64,000 nt of DNA from Desulfobacter sp. (GCA_028768525.1 CP054837.1:4646001-4710000); one strand, 5' to 3'. Positions 17,056 through 25,921 are shown, numbered from the stretch's first letter. The notes: generated by a model from the letters alone, not told the origin. Program-made: numbers and translations.

Positions 17056-18054
17056 TCAGCAGACAGTTGGTTGATTTTTTGTGGAAGCGTCTGCTTCTAT
17101 ACATGTTGAACCGCTCCAGGCAATAATTCCCGGATTAACGCCGGATGTTTTTGCCAGCGCCGCAAGATGTTCCATGGCAGGTTTTCTGATGAGCCGCGCG
17201 TCATCCAGTTCCCAGGATTTACCCAGCCTAAGATATTTATCCCTGCACAGATTGTTAAATGCACACAGTTCCCAGCGACTCACGATATCGTTCAGATTTT
17301 CAGCAATGAATTTCCCTATACCAAGAATGTTTTTGTCCCGGTCGGTCATTCCCGGGATCACCGGGGTCCGTATCCACAAATCCGGAGGATCGGGGTGTTT
17401 TCGGATAAAACCGGCCACATCAAGCAGGTTCTTAAAGATTTGATCATTGGTTTTCGAGGTCAGGTCCCGGTGCCGTTCAGGGTTGATTTCTTTCAGGTCG
17501 TAAAGGATCATGCCGGCATGCGGCAGGACCCGGGCAAGTGATTCCGGCCGGCACATTCCGCAGGTATCCACTGCCGTGTGAATTCCCTTTTTTCTGATGC
17601 GTTCCAGGAATATTTCAACAAATTCGGCCTGCAAGGTCGGCTCTCCGCCAGAAACCGTTATGCCGCCCCCGGATTTTTCAAAGTACACCCTGTCTTTCAG
17701 CACTTCTAAAACCAGATCATCCACACGCCATTTTTTCCCAAAAATTTCAAGGGCGCCCGACGGGCAGGCCGCTGCGCAGGTTCCACACCCTCTGCAGAGA
17801 GACCTGTTGATGCTTAAGCCGGTTTCAGACCATTTGAGCGCACCTTCAGGGCAAATCCCTTCACAGGTTTTGCACCCGATGCAGCCGGAATCCACCCACT
17901 GAAGTTCCGGTCTGCCGGAAATGCTTTCAGGATTATGACACCACCGGCATTTTAATGAACATCCCTTAAAAAATATGGAAGTTCGTATTCCCGGTCCGTC
18001 TTCGGTGGACATCCGCTGGATTTCAAGGATGGTTGCCTGCGGTTCAGAATCCAT
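17056..18054 (-). CDS. Glycyl radical enzyme activating enzyme (radical SAM with two extra Fe-S clusters)
   Basis: 332-residue radical SAM protein that should abstract the hydrogen from Gly812 of the adjacent glycyl radical enzyme. The radical SAM cluster motif CSLKCRWC (Cys32, Cys36, Cys39) is near the N-terminus. It is followed by a ferredoxin-like insert with two CxxCxxCxxxC sets (Cys58/61/64/68 and Cys87/90/93/97). ITVSGGEPTLQ (about 132-142) is the SAM-binding GGE element. This two-cluster insert is normal for activases of the eliminase, decarboxylase and fumarate-adding classes, unlike PFL activase. Its start overlaps the end of the glycyl radical enzyme gene by 11 nt, indicating translational coupling. 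Confidence 0.93.
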   Translation of the reverse strand: MDSEPQATILEIQRMSTEDGPGIRTSIFFKGCSLKCRWCHNPESISGRPELQWVDSGCIGCKTCEGICPEGALKWSETGLSINRSLCRGCGTCAAACPSGALEIFGKKWRVDDLVLEVLKDRVYFEKSGGGITVSGGEPTLQAEFVEIFLERIRKKGIHTAVDTCGMCRPESLARVLPHAGMILYDLKEINPERHRDLTSKTNDQIFKNLLDVAGFIRKHPDPPDLWIRTPVIPGMTDRDKNILGIGKFIAENLNDIVSRWELCAFNNLCRDKYLRLGKSWELDDARLIRKPAMEHLAALAKTSGVNPGIIAWSGSTCIEADASTKNQPTVC

Positions 18055-20557
18055 TGTGGCTTATCCTCTGTATGACTTCATCCTGCAGTTCTCTGCCGAC
18101 AGATGTGAAATAGGCGTTGTACCCGGTAATTCGTACCAGCAGATGCCGGTAATCCTTAGGATGTTTCTGTGCTTCCATCAGGACCTCCGGGTCCAGGATG
18201 TTCACCTGAAGCGCCGTACCGCCGTTTTCAATATAACCCCTTAAAAAAGCCTTGAACTTTTCCTTGTGTCCGGGATCTTTTATGATAGAGGGGTTAAATG
18301 TCAGGGTATGACTGGCACCGTTCGGCAGAAGGTTCACATAATCCTCCCAGGTTCCAAGGGTGTCTGATTTGCCGCCCAGAGCCTTGCCGACGGAATTGGC
18401 GTTGGCGGTCGGGCCGTTGATGTCCGCACCATTGGACGGACAGATGGCATTGGAAAGGAACTGGCCTTTTTCTCTGCCGTCCGCACTTGCCGCCATCACG
18501 TATCCATCGCCTGCCCAGTAGTTCCAGCTCAGCATGCCGGGTCTGAATTTTCTGCCGGTTGATCGGGTCTTGTGCCGCCAGGTCTCATTGCACCACAGTT
18601 CCATCACCCTCAGGGCCATCTGGTCTGCCTCATCGTCATCTCTTCCATATTTCGGGGCCTTGTTTCTGGCCATGGCCTGGAGGATTTCATGCCCTTTCCA
18701 GTTCTTCTTCAGCGCCTGGATGAGCTCTGACATGGTGCATTTCTTTTGATCGTATACCAGGTATTTTATGGCGAGCAGGGAGTCCACGGTGGTGGCGTAG
18801 GTAACTGCTTCTATCGTTGTATGATTAATTTCAGCGCCGCCCTGGGTGATATCCAGGCCTTTCCGGGCACATCCTTCCACCAGGCATGACAGGTATGGGG
18901 TATTGAAGTACCTGGCACGAACGGCTTCCGAGCATTCATAAAGCGCGACACAAGACTCGATAATATACCGGGTCTGCTGCGAAAACGCTTTCCAGAACTG
19001 ATCCCAGGTGTCAAAACTCGCGGGATCCCCTGTAGCAGGTCCATCCTGGGTGATTTTTTCCGTTTTACCCGTCATGGGGTTTTGATATGGCAGCAGGTCT
19101 TTGCCGCCAGTCAGTGTCAGCTCAACCGCCTTTAAAAGGTTAAGGTTATTGTCCACCGTCCCGGACCTGTCGTTGCCGATCATGGTATTTTCAAGGCATC
19201 CCACCGGTGCATAGTCAAAAACATTGTCTTTGTTAATCAGATGCTCAATGCCTGCCTGATCTGATTCAAACATCATTCCCGCCATGGAACGTTCGTCAAA
19301 ATTGAGCAGGAACGGGGCGCCCTGGCTGGCGGAAATCATCTCTGTAATCTGGTCCAGAAGCCTTTCCGGCGATCCCCGGTGAAGCCTCACATTGGGTTTG
19401 GGTTCCAGGATCGGACTCATTTCATCGATCACTTCCAGGAATATATAGGTGAGTTCATTGGTCATGTCTTCGCCTGATTTTCCCATTCCGGACAGGGTGA
19501 TGAGTTGTCCGAAGCCTGCAGTGATTCCCTGGTTTCCGTTCCTTATCATGGCATCATAAGCCGTGTTGCAGTGAATCCAGAAACATTTCAGGATCTCTTT
19601 GCCGAAGTCGGGGCTCATCCCTTTTTCGATTGAGTTTTTCCAGTACGGCAGAAGGTATTGATCAATGCGCCCGAAGGATATGCCGGGGCCGGGATAATTT
19701 TCATCACTCATGACCAGCATGTGGGTAATCCACAAAAATTGAACCGCTTCCCAGAAGGTCTCCGGCGCCTCCCACGGTACCCTATCGAGATTGGCTGCCA
19801 TCTGGAGAAGTTCTTTTTTTCGAACATCTTCTTTTTCCTTTTGGGCCATACTGCGGCACAGTGCTGCATAACCAGCGGCATAGTCCCGGGGCATCGTGCT
19901 GGCCGTGAGCATTGCCCGGAGCTGAGCGCCCCTGGCTGACGCTTTTTCTGTTTCATTCAGGTGATTATATCTGTCTGCAAGATCTTCATGGATGCCTTTC
20001 CATCCGAGTTTAAGCGCCTTTTCATGCCCGGGAATTAGATGACCGCTTGTCGCCCCTGAGTTGCCGTATCCGTGATCATGAAACCGCTTCATTTTGGCTC
20101 TCGCACCATTTTTCCCGCTTACCAGGCGGTTATATGCCTTCTGTTCCCTTTCATTCAGGCACAGTGATGCCTGGATGTTGAACCGTGCGCCTGCGATAAG
20201 ATCTCCGGGAAGAATTTCTTTGGGAATATGGTTCACCATGACTTCTTTGACGAACCATGCCCGCCTTTCAGGCCGGCTCCAGGTCCAGAAATTTTTATCA
20301 AGTGCAACCGCTCTGGCAGCCTGCCTGTAGGAACTTAACATGGTCTGCATCAACATATAGGTTTCCGGGACAATGTAATATGTCATTTCATTGAACTGGA
20401 TGTCCCAGGGTGTTCCAGTGGTCCAGGAAGTGAATTCGTTGTTCCAGGAACGCCCGGTGCCCTCGAAATAATAATCTCTCAGCCAGGAAATCCTTTCGGA
20501 AAGATTTCCGGGCTTTTTTATCCCGAAATCCGTTGTCTTTGATTGAAGTGACATCAT
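18044..20557 (-). CDS. Glycyl radical enzyme of unknown substrate (Cys-X-Glu class)
   Basis: 837-residue PFL-like/glycyl radical enzyme. The active-site loop reads PVGCLEN: the thiyl cysteine is Cys454 and Glu456 is the general base. This Cys-X-Glu pattern is known from glycerol, propanediol, hydroxyproline and choline lyases and from arylacetate decarboxylases. It is absent from benzyl- and alkylsuccinate synthases. The radical loop RITGYNAYF places the radical on Gly812, 25 residues from the C-terminus. Around the Cys loop, NDRSGTVDNNLNLLKAVELT is not a signature I can tie to a characterised substrate. There is no small subunit (as in hydroxyphenylacetate decarboxylase) and no microcompartment shell gene. 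AAGGAG precedes two adjacent ATG codons; either could start. It overlaps the regulator by 4 nt and the activase by 11 nt. Confidence 0.93.
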   Translation of the reverse strand: MMSLQSKTTDFGIKKPGNLSERISWLRDYYFEGTGRSWNNEFTSWTTGTPWDIQFNEMTYYIVPETYMLMQTMLSSYRQAARAVALDKNFWTWSRPERRAWFVKEVMVNHIPKEILPGDLIAGARFNIQASLCLNEREQKAYNRLVSGKNGARAKMKRFHDHGYGNSGATSGHLIPGHEKALKLGWKGIHEDLADRYNHLNETEKASARGAQLRAMLTASTMPRDYAAGYAALCRSMAQKEKEDVRKKELLQMAANLDRVPWEAPETFWEAVQFLWITHMLVMSDENYPGPGISFGRIDQYLLPYWKNSIEKGMSPDFGKEILKCFWIHCNTAYDAMIRNGNQGITAGFGQLITLSGMGKSGEDMTNELTYIFLEVIDEMSPILEPKPNVRLHRGSPERLLDQITEMISASQGAPFLLNFDERSMAGMMFESDQAGIEHLINKDNVFDYAPVGCLENTMIGNDRSGTVDNNLNLLKAVELTLTGGKDLLPYQNPMTGKTEKITQDGPATGDPASFDTWDQFWKAFSQQTRYIIESCVALYECSEAVRARYFNTPYLSCLVEGCARKGLDITQGGAEINHTTIEAVTYATTVDSLLAIKYLVYDQKKCTMSELIQALKKNWKGHEILQAMARNKAPKYGRDDDEADQMALRVMELWCNETWRHKTRSTGRKFRPGMLSWNYWAGDGYVMAASADGREKGQFLSNAICPSNGADINGPTANANSVGKALGGKSDTLGTWEDYVNLLPNGASHTLTFNPSIIKDPGHKEKFKAFLRGYIENGGTALQVNILDPEVLMEAQKHPKDYRHLLVRITGYNAYFTSVGRELQDEVIQRISHNGF

Positions 20558-21288
20558 CCGTCTCCTTTGCGGGAAAAAATATCAGTGAGCACGGTTCGTC
20601 CGTGATCCAGAAGACGCCCCATCACCCGGGCTGCCCTGTCTTCATCCCGCACCTCTACTGACGCTGCGAGTTCCCTGTGAAACCCAAGGACCACAGGGTA
20701 TTCTTCCGGCCGGCTGAAAAACGTTCCCGTAAGATTGGTATAAACCTGTTTGAAAGAATTCAACAGGAGCGGATACCCCATGTTGGCGGTCGAAATTGCA
20801 ATCAGAAGATGAAATTCAAAGTCAAGTTCGGCCAGCCGGCGGGTGTCAGCTATAGCTGTTTTCCGCTCTTCCCGGACCAATTGCCTGATTTCCAGGGCCT
20901 GTGCATCGGTTCGATTACGGGCCGCCAGCCTGGCATTTTCTATTTCAAACAAAACTCTCATATCCAGAAGGCTTTCCAGTAGTTTGGACTCCAGTCTGCC
21001 ATGATGATAGTTTACCAGGGAGTTCAACAACGCAAGAGAACCGTCTTTCCGGTAGTCATTCACAATTGTTCCGATTCGGGGCTTTAGAGAAACCAATCCT
21101 TTTGACGCGATATCCAAAAGGGCTTTGTGGATGACAGGTCGGCTGACCCCAAGTTGAAGTGCAAGCTCCCTTTCAGGGGGGAGTTTTTGCCCCGGAGACA
21201 GTTTGCCCGAAAGGATCATCTCTTCAAATCGCTTAACACACACCTCTTTCAGGCTATCGGTTTTCACAGGTTCAAACTGCGTCAGCAT
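20554..21288 (-). CDS. FadR-type GntR transcriptional regulator
   Basis: 244-residue regulator. The N-terminal winged helix has FEEMILSGKLSPGQKLPPEREL and LGVSRPVIHKALLDIASKGLV. The C-terminal all-helical FCD domain (about 85-235) has LLDMRVLFEIENARLAARNR and the metal/ligand positions in LDFEFHLLIA. FCD regulators usually sense a carboxylic acid and repress a catabolic operon. It is the first gene of the operon and overlaps the glycyl radical enzyme start by 4 nt. A TGGTATTACCA palindrome sits over its promoter, so autorepression with release by the pathway substrate is the likely mode. An organic acid ligand would be in line with a carboxylate substrate for the enzyme. Confidence 0.9.
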   Translation of the reverse strand: MLTQFEPVKTDSLKEVCVKRFEEMILSGKLSPGQKLPPERELALQLGVSRPVIHKALLDIASKGLVSLKPRIGTIVNDYRKDGSLALLNSLVNYHHGRLESKLLESLLDMRVLFEIENARLAARNRTDAQALEIRQLVREERKTAIADTRRLAELDFEFHLLIAISTANMGYPLLLNSFKQVYTNLTGTFFSRPEEYPVVLGFHRELAASVEVRDEDRAARVMGRLLDHGRTVLTDIFSRKGDG

Positions 21289-21315
21289 ATATCCTCCATA
21301 TTGATTTTTGGCTGG

Positions 21316-21354
21316 TGGTATTACCAGTTTGCCAAAAAAGTATCATACTGTCAA
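21316..21354 (-). promoter_or_regulatory. Promoter and FadR-type operator of the glycyl radical operon
   Basis: TGGTATTACCA (21316-21326) is a perfect 5-1-5 palindrome matching the TGGT-N-ACCA type bound by FadR-family proteins. It is inside a longer CTGGT...ACCAG frame. A TTGACA -35 box lies at 21349-21354 on the minus strand. The -10 position 17 nt on (CAAACT, 21326-21331) touches the palindrome. Binding would block polymerase. Confidence 0.65.
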
Positions 21355-21423
21355 GAAACTGAGAAAAAATATGGAATCCAGGCCAACAAGGTATCAGGTA
21401 CAAAATTATGACAGATCTCACAG

Positions 21424-21706
21424 TGACCAGCCCCCTAAAAACTGATCCAAATTTTGAGAGAGTTTTCTGATAGGGACCATATAAAGAATGAGGTTACTAT
21501 AGTTCGCAAACGTCACACATCAGAACAGATCATTCTTTTATAAACGAAATGGAGGAGGGGGCGAAATGTCAAAAAATCCTTATGGAAAATACACAAAAGA
21601 ATTCAGAGAAGAAATATCCTATAGCGGTTCTCAAAATAATGTCCGCAGCATGTTTTTGTTAACGCGTACTATTCTTGATAAAAAGCGTCTTCCTGTCCAT
21701 TATTGA
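21424..21706 (+). mobile_element. IS3-family remnant (left end and orfA 5' fragment)
   Basis: TGACCAGCCCCCTAAAAACT at 21424 resembles the terminal inverted repeat of IS3-type elements. About 120 nt further on, GGAGGAGG precedes an ATG at 21566 that opens MSKNPYGKYTKEFREE, the typical N-terminus of an IS3 OrfA transposase. Homology stops after these 16 codons and the frame ends at 21706, without the rest of orfA, orfB or a right end. This looks like a decayed insertion between the glycyl radical operon and the next binding-protein gene. Confidence 0.6.
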
Positions 21707-21746
21707 TGGAGGCTGATACAAGGGGGGGAATGCAAGAATGATATTC

Positions 21747-22625
21747 CTACTCCTTCCACCCTATCCGTTCAACCTGCGGGGGGGCTTCTTCACCAGGCAG
21801 CCATCTATGGTAAATGCGCTCAAACCTACCGTCATTATGCATTTTCTCAAGCGCTGTCTTCCATTGATCTACGATTGTTTCGGGTGTGGCTTTTGACATG
21901 GCAATGTGGAGTCGATTTTCCCCAATGGTATAGAGGCCCTCAACCGCATCACGGGAGAGTCCTTCTTTACTTAATAATTCGCCGACGGTCAAATTTACCC
22001 CAGAAAAAACATCAATACGCCCCTTCATCAGCTTTCTAATGTTCAAATCCGGTGACGGGACAAGTTGCAGATTGGTGAACCCGGCTTGTGTCAGGATTTG
22101 CTGAGCAGCCGTATCGCTGTATACGCCTATGGCAGTGAGTTGTTTGGCCTCCTCAAGACTAGTTATGGTGAGGCCGGATCCTTTTTTTGCATATAAAATT
22201 GTCTTGCCCAAGGCTATGGGGCCAATCATTTTAAATAATTGTTCCCGCTCCACTGTCTGTGTCATAGAGAAGATAACCACATTTGGCGTCACCAAAGCCG
22301 TTCGATACGCACGCGCCCAAGGAACAATATGAATGCTTCCAGGCAGATTAAGACGCTTCATAATATCCCGTACGATTTCTACGGCGAGCCCCGTCGGCTT
22401 TCCGTTTTCTCCCACAAACGATAAGGGCTTCCACTCTTCAGTTAATACCGTCAAATCCTCGGCCCGAGTTGATGGATGGGGCAAAACAACTAAGAAGATA
22501 CATAGAATAAGCGTTAAAAAACTGCAAACGAACCTCTCCTTTACAAAAGGATGCCCGAATAACCAAGCCTCACCTTTTTCGCAATTCCTTTGTTTCAAGG
22601 CCTTCACGGGCACGGTAAAACACAT
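21747..22625 (-). CDS. Periplasmic solute-binding protein, SBP family 3 (amino-acid type)
   Basis: 292 residues as drawn. The mature domain starts EDLTVLTEEWKPLSFVGENG and carries the usual landmarks of this family: GKPTGLAVEIVRDIMKRL, WARAYRTAL, the middle GVYSDTAAQQIL and MKGRIDVFSG. It ends WKTALEKMHNDGRFERIYHRW. A hydrophobic signal segment lies at about 33-53 (VCSFLTLILCIFLVV, cleavage after STRA). The ATG gives an unusually long N-region of 30 residues and I see no better in-frame start with a ribosome binding site, so the start is uncertain. No permease or ATPase is adjacent, so it is an orphan that may serve a sensor or a distant transporter. Confidence 0.82.
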   Translation of the reverse strand: MCFTVPVKALKQRNCEKGEAWLFGHPFVKERFVCSFLTLILCIFLVVLPHPSTRAEDLTVLTEEWKPLSFVGENGKPTGLAVEIVRDIMKRLNLPGSIHIVPWARAYRTALVTPNVVIFSMTQTVEREQLFKMIGPIALGKTILYAKKGSGLTITSLEEAKQLTAIGVYSDTAAQQILTQAGFTNLQLVPSPDLNIRKLMKGRIDVFSGVNLTVGELLSKEGLSRDAVEGLYTIGENRLHIAMSKATPETIVDQWKTALEKMHNDGRFERIYHRWLPGEEAPPQVERIGWKE

Positions 22626-22915
22626 TTTGCCGCTCCATTACATAACTATTTGATCTATTGGAAAATTAGTTTAATGTATCTTAGACTGATTGAAACAAGG
22701 ATTGCAAGAAAAGATTCACTGCCCTAAAAAATGCCGAAACGTAGAAATCCGATTCGTCCGGGGCTTCCCGTGAATGATCAAGCTAGGAGCATCATAGAGT
22801 GGACACCCATGGAATAAATGCCTGATCTTCCCCCCGCTGGCGCCGGGCCTCGTACGTGGCAACCCCGCCGGCCACGGAGGTCAGGGAATTGACCGCATCG
22901 GCAATGGAGAGGATA
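22626..22915. other. Intergenic region with a GC-rich remnant
   Basis: Mostly AT-rich and without a gene. At about 22795-22910 there is a sharply GC-rich patch. Read on the minus strand it gives ADAVNSLTSVAGGVATYEAR, which looks like the tail of a real protein. It ends exactly where the AT-rich channel gene begins, as at a recombination junction. I do not recognise the protein. Confidence 0.35.
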
Positions 22916-23452
22916 ATGCTAACTTTTTTAAAAAATATGATATTTCCTGATGTATTAACGTGGTATAAGTTGATCAAAATTAATGTGTTACGTGTCGGCG
23001 CTCTTTTCTTTTTTTCACTTTTTATATGGTTTATGATTTTAGATTCTGCTAAAAGATTTGACCATTTTTTCGCCCTCCTTTTTATATTCCTATATTGTAT
23101 CGTAACTTTATTGATAATAATGAGATCTATTTTCATTGAGAGCGATATTATAACGGCTTTCTGGGTTTTTCTTTTATCTTCTGCATTTCATATTCTTTTT
23201 TTTGCATCCATATATCAATATAATGGAATTTCTAACTGCGATAGAGGCCAGTGCGATTTCTTGACATATATATATTTCAGCACTGTTACATGGACAACAT
23301 TAGGTTATGGTGATTTTCAACCACATGCCAACTCACGGCTATTTGCTGGTATAGAAGCTTTTGTAGGATACACATTTATGGGGCTATTCATTGGGATAGT
23401 GACTGCAGGTATTCAAAAATCGTATTCTAAAGATAAGCGTGACGGAAGTTAA
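22916..23452 (+). CDS. Potassium channel family protein
   Basis: 178-residue membrane protein. Four hydrophobic segments are visible, with a pore loop before the last one: FSTVTWTTLGYGDFQPH, where TLGYGD is a close variant of the K+ selectivity filter TVGYGD. The final helix is AGIEAFVGYTFMGLFIGIV. Three helices rather than one precede the pore, so it is not a simple KcsA type. The start chosen has GGAG 6 nt upstream. An ATG 12 nt earlier is possible, and the longer frame upstream reads into GC-rich DNA that is probably not part of the gene. The gene is AT-rich and stands alone. No RCK/TrkA domain is attached. A role in potassium or ion homeostasis is inferred. Confidence 0.8.
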   Translation: MLTFLKNMIFPDVLTWYKLIKINVLRVGALFFFSLFIWFMILDSAKRFDHFFALLFIFLYCIVTLLIIMRSIFIESDIITAFWVFLLSSAFHILFFASIYQYNGISNCDRGQCDFLTYIYFSTVTWTTLGYGDFQPHANSRLFAGIEAFVGYTFMGLFIGIVTAGIQKSYSKDKRDGS

Positions 23453-23621
23453 GAATACTTGCATTATTATTGATTACAGCCCCTGTTATTTTGATATTGA
23501 TTGAGACTCCCTTTGGGGTGCACTGTCAATGCCCAATTAATAGCTTGCGATAAAATCAGAGAGAAATAATACGGGCAATGAGGAGGGCGTTTGAAACCAT
23601 GTTAGTAAGGCTGAAAATTGT

Positions 23622-23652
23622 CGGGAGGGTGCTTTCCCGTCTCTTTTTTTTC
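23622..23652 (+). terminator. Possible terminator downstream of the channel gene
   Basis: CGGGA pairs with TCCCG around an 8-nt loop and is followed by TCTCTTTTTTTT on the plus strand. The stem is short and lies about 170 nt past the channel stop, so it is only a candidate. Confidence 0.4.
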
Positions 23653-23741
23653 AGCTCAGTGAAAACCGGTTGAGATATTTTTGCGATATTGGTGACATGC
23701 AACGAAAGGGGGGCAAAGGGAAGTCCGGTGCCGGGGCAGAG

Positions 23742-23771
23742 AAAGGCCGGGGCACCATGGGTGTCCCGGCC
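23742..23771 (-). terminator. Terminator of the TonB receptor gene
   Basis: On the minus strand GGCCGGG/CCCGGCC (7 bp), one mismatch, then CACC/GGTG close a 3-nt loop, followed by TTTCTCT. It lies 17 nt after the receptor stop codon. Confidence 0.7.
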
Positions 23772-23787
23772 CGGGTGGCAGGGTTGC

Positions 23788-25878
23788 TTAGAAGCTGTAG
23801 GTGAGGGTGGCGCCGATGCTGCGGGCGGGGCCGTCGATGCCGATGACCGAGTTCAGGAAGGGGGCGACAAAGGTTTCGTATTCACGGTCAAGGATGTTTT
23901 TGCCCCAGAGGGTGAATTCAAAATTATCCCATTCATATCCCAGCCTCAGGTTAAGGATTTCATAGGCGTCCTGCCGGGCGCTGTTGGCGGCATCCCCGTA
24001 GAAGGGGCCGGTGCCCAGGAGGTCGGCCCGGCCGAAGAGCCCTGAGGGCGAGCGGTATTGGATGCCCAGGTTGTAGGTGTACTTGGGGGCGTAGGTCAGG
24101 TAATTGCCCGAGTAGTCTTTTTCCACCAGGCTGGCACCCTGTTTGACCACGGCGGTGAAATCATCGTACACCGCCTTGTTTACCCCCAGTCCTGCAAAGA
24201 GGTCCAGCCCCTGGCAGGGACGGGCTTCAACCTGGAGCTCCACCCCTTTGGAGTGGGCCTCGGCCGCGTTGGAAATGGTGAGGACGGCCAGGGTGGGGTG
24301 GAGCTGGGAGACCTGCTTGTCCTCCATTTTGATGTAAAAGGCCGACATATTGACCATGAGCCGGTTGTCCAGCCAGGTGGACTTGATGCCCATTTCATAG
24401 TTCCAGGTGTATTCCGGCCCGTATTCGAAGGTTTCCCGGGTGCCGGTGTTGCCCCAGTTGAAGCCGCCGGGCATGTATCCCTTGGCAGCGGAGGTATAGG
24501 CCATGACATGGTCGGAGAAATCATAGTCTACGGAAAATTTGGGCAAAAGTTCCGTGTGGCTCAAGTCGCCGCCATAGGCCTTGCCCTGGGCCGTGTCCCT
24601 GAGGTCCCCCTGGCTGGTATGCCGGTCCAGCCGCAGCCCTGCGGTGAGGCGCAGCCTGTCGAACACTGTATAACTGCCCTGGCCGAAGACGGCCGCCCCT
24701 TGGGTTTCCACATCGGTCACCGGGTTCATGTACACCATGCCGGCGGATAGGATTTTATAGCTGTAATCGAAGGCGGCGTCCTCATGGAAGGCAAAGAGGC
24801 CGGCCAGCCATTCAAAGGGGCCGCTGTCATTGGATGATATCCTCAGTTCCTGGCTGTAGTGGCGCTGGTCCAGGGACATGGGGTTGATCCGCCGGTTCAG
24901 GGGATTATCCCAGAGGTCGCAGTCATTGACCTTTTCCAGGCTCTGGTCCTGGACGCCGGTGACCGAGAGGAGGGTGAAATCCGGGGCAAAATATTTGACG
25001 CGCAGGGTCTGGCCGTTCCAGTCCTGGTTGAGGTAGGCGTCCTCATCGCTCCTGATCTGGTCCTTTCCGGTGGCCTGGGGGCCGTATAGAATCCGTCCGC
25101 CGGCGCCGTGGTCATCGGCCCTGGCCGCGTCCGCCGTCAGGGCGATGTCCCAGTGGTCCCCCGGGGTCCACCTGAGGGTGAACCGGCCGGACAGGTGGTT
25201 CAGGTCCGCGGCCCTGTCGTCCCCCGTGGACAGGTTTTCCAGGTAGCCGTCGGACCGCTTGTACTGAAAGGCCCCGCCCAGGTAGAGCTGGTTTTCCTTC
25301 ACGGGCCCCTTGAGGCTCAGCCCTGTCCTGAAGGTGTCGTGGCCGGCGTATTCCGTCAGGAGCTTCCCCGTGAATTCGTTGTCCGGCTGACGGGTGGTGA
25401 TGTTGATGACCCCGGATTCGGAGTTCCTTCCGTAGAGGGTGCTCTGGGGCCCTTTGAGGATTTCCGCCCGCTCAAGGTCGAAAAGATCGATGTTCTGCAT
25501 GTAGTGGAGGGGGTAGCTGACATCGTCCACGTAAAAGCCGGCAGGGGAATAGGTGCATCCCCTGAAGGGGGAGATGCCCCGGATGACCACGATGTGCTCG
25601 CATGACCTGTCCATCATGCTGACGTTGGCGCTCATGCGCACCAGGTCGTTGGTTTTTTCGAGGCCGGCATCCTCAATCTGGGCGCCGGTAAATACATCCA
25701 TGCCCACGGGGACATCCTGGGCCTTTTCTTCCCGTTTCTGGGCCGTGACCACAATGGTTTCCAGTTGAAATTCGTCCCCGGGGGCCAGGTCCCGGCCGTG
25801 GAGGGCGGGGGCGCCCAGTAAGGGGATCAGCAGGATGGCAATAAAATACCGCTTCATCATTTTTCCTTTCATAATCAT
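23788..25878 (-). CDS. TonB-dependent outer-membrane receptor
   Basis: 696-residue outer-membrane gated barrel. The start region MKGKMMKRYFIAILLIPLLG is a signal peptide. The plug domain begins with a TonB-box-like IVVTAQKREEKAQDVPVG and contains VVIRGIS, GFYVDDVSY and ERAEILKGPQSTLYGRNS, then GVINITTRQP. The rest is a 22-strand-type barrel ending in ATLTYSF with the C-terminal Phe required for assembly. Subfamily resembles catecholate or organic ligand receptors (LKGPQSTLYGRNSxSGVIN), but ligand is not predictable. Upstream on the same strand are fmdE and a trmO-like gene, separated by two folded elements and an attenuator-like hairpin. This suggests ligand-controlled expression of metal or metallophore uptake. 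Confidence 0.9.
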   Translation of the reverse strand: MIMKGKMMKRYFIAILLIPLLGAPALHGRDLAPGDEFQLETIVVTAQKREEKAQDVPVGMDVFTGAQIEDAGLEKTNDLVRMSANVSMMDRSCEHIVVIRGISPFRGCTYSPAGFYVDDVSYPLHYMQNIDLFDLERAEILKGPQSTLYGRNSESGVINITTRQPDNEFTGKLLTEYAGHDTFRTGLSLKGPVKENQLYLGGAFQYKRSDGYLENLSTGDDRAADLNHLSGRFTLRWTPGDHWDIALTADAARADDHGAGGRILYGPQATGKDQIRSDEDAYLNQDWNGQTLRVKYFAPDFTLLSVTGVQDQSLEKVNDCDLWDNPLNRRINPMSLDQRHYSQELRISSNDSGPFEWLAGLFAFHEDAAFDYSYKILSAGMVYMNPVTDVETQGAAVFGQGSYTVFDRLRLTAGLRLDRHTSQGDLRDTAQGKAYGGDLSHTELLPKFSVDYDFSDHVMAYTSAAKGYMPGGFNWGNTGTRETFEYGPEYTWNYEMGIKSTWLDNRLMVNMSAFYIKMEDKQVSQLHPTLAVLTISNAAEAHSKGVELQVEARPCQGLDLFAGLGVNKAVYDDFTAVVKQGASLVEKDYSGNYLTYAPKYTYNLGIQYRSPSGLFGRADLLGTGPFYGDAANSARQDAYEILNLRLGYEWDNFEFTLWGKNILDREYETFVAPFLNSVIGIDGPARSIGATLTYSF

Positions 25879-25921
25879 TGGTAAATGTCCATACGGGCCA
25901 ACCGGCCTGGGCCGCTCCGGG

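Noticed and set aside
18044..20557. Assignment as benzylsuccinate or alkylsuccinate synthase
   Set aside because: Those enzymes lack the Glu two residues after the active-site Cys; here Cys454-Leu-Glu456 is present and no BssB/C-type small subunits are encoded nearby.
16192..21288. Bacterial microcompartment locus
   Set aside because: No shell protein genes, aldehyde dehydrogenase or phosphotransacylase occur around the glycyl radical enzyme.
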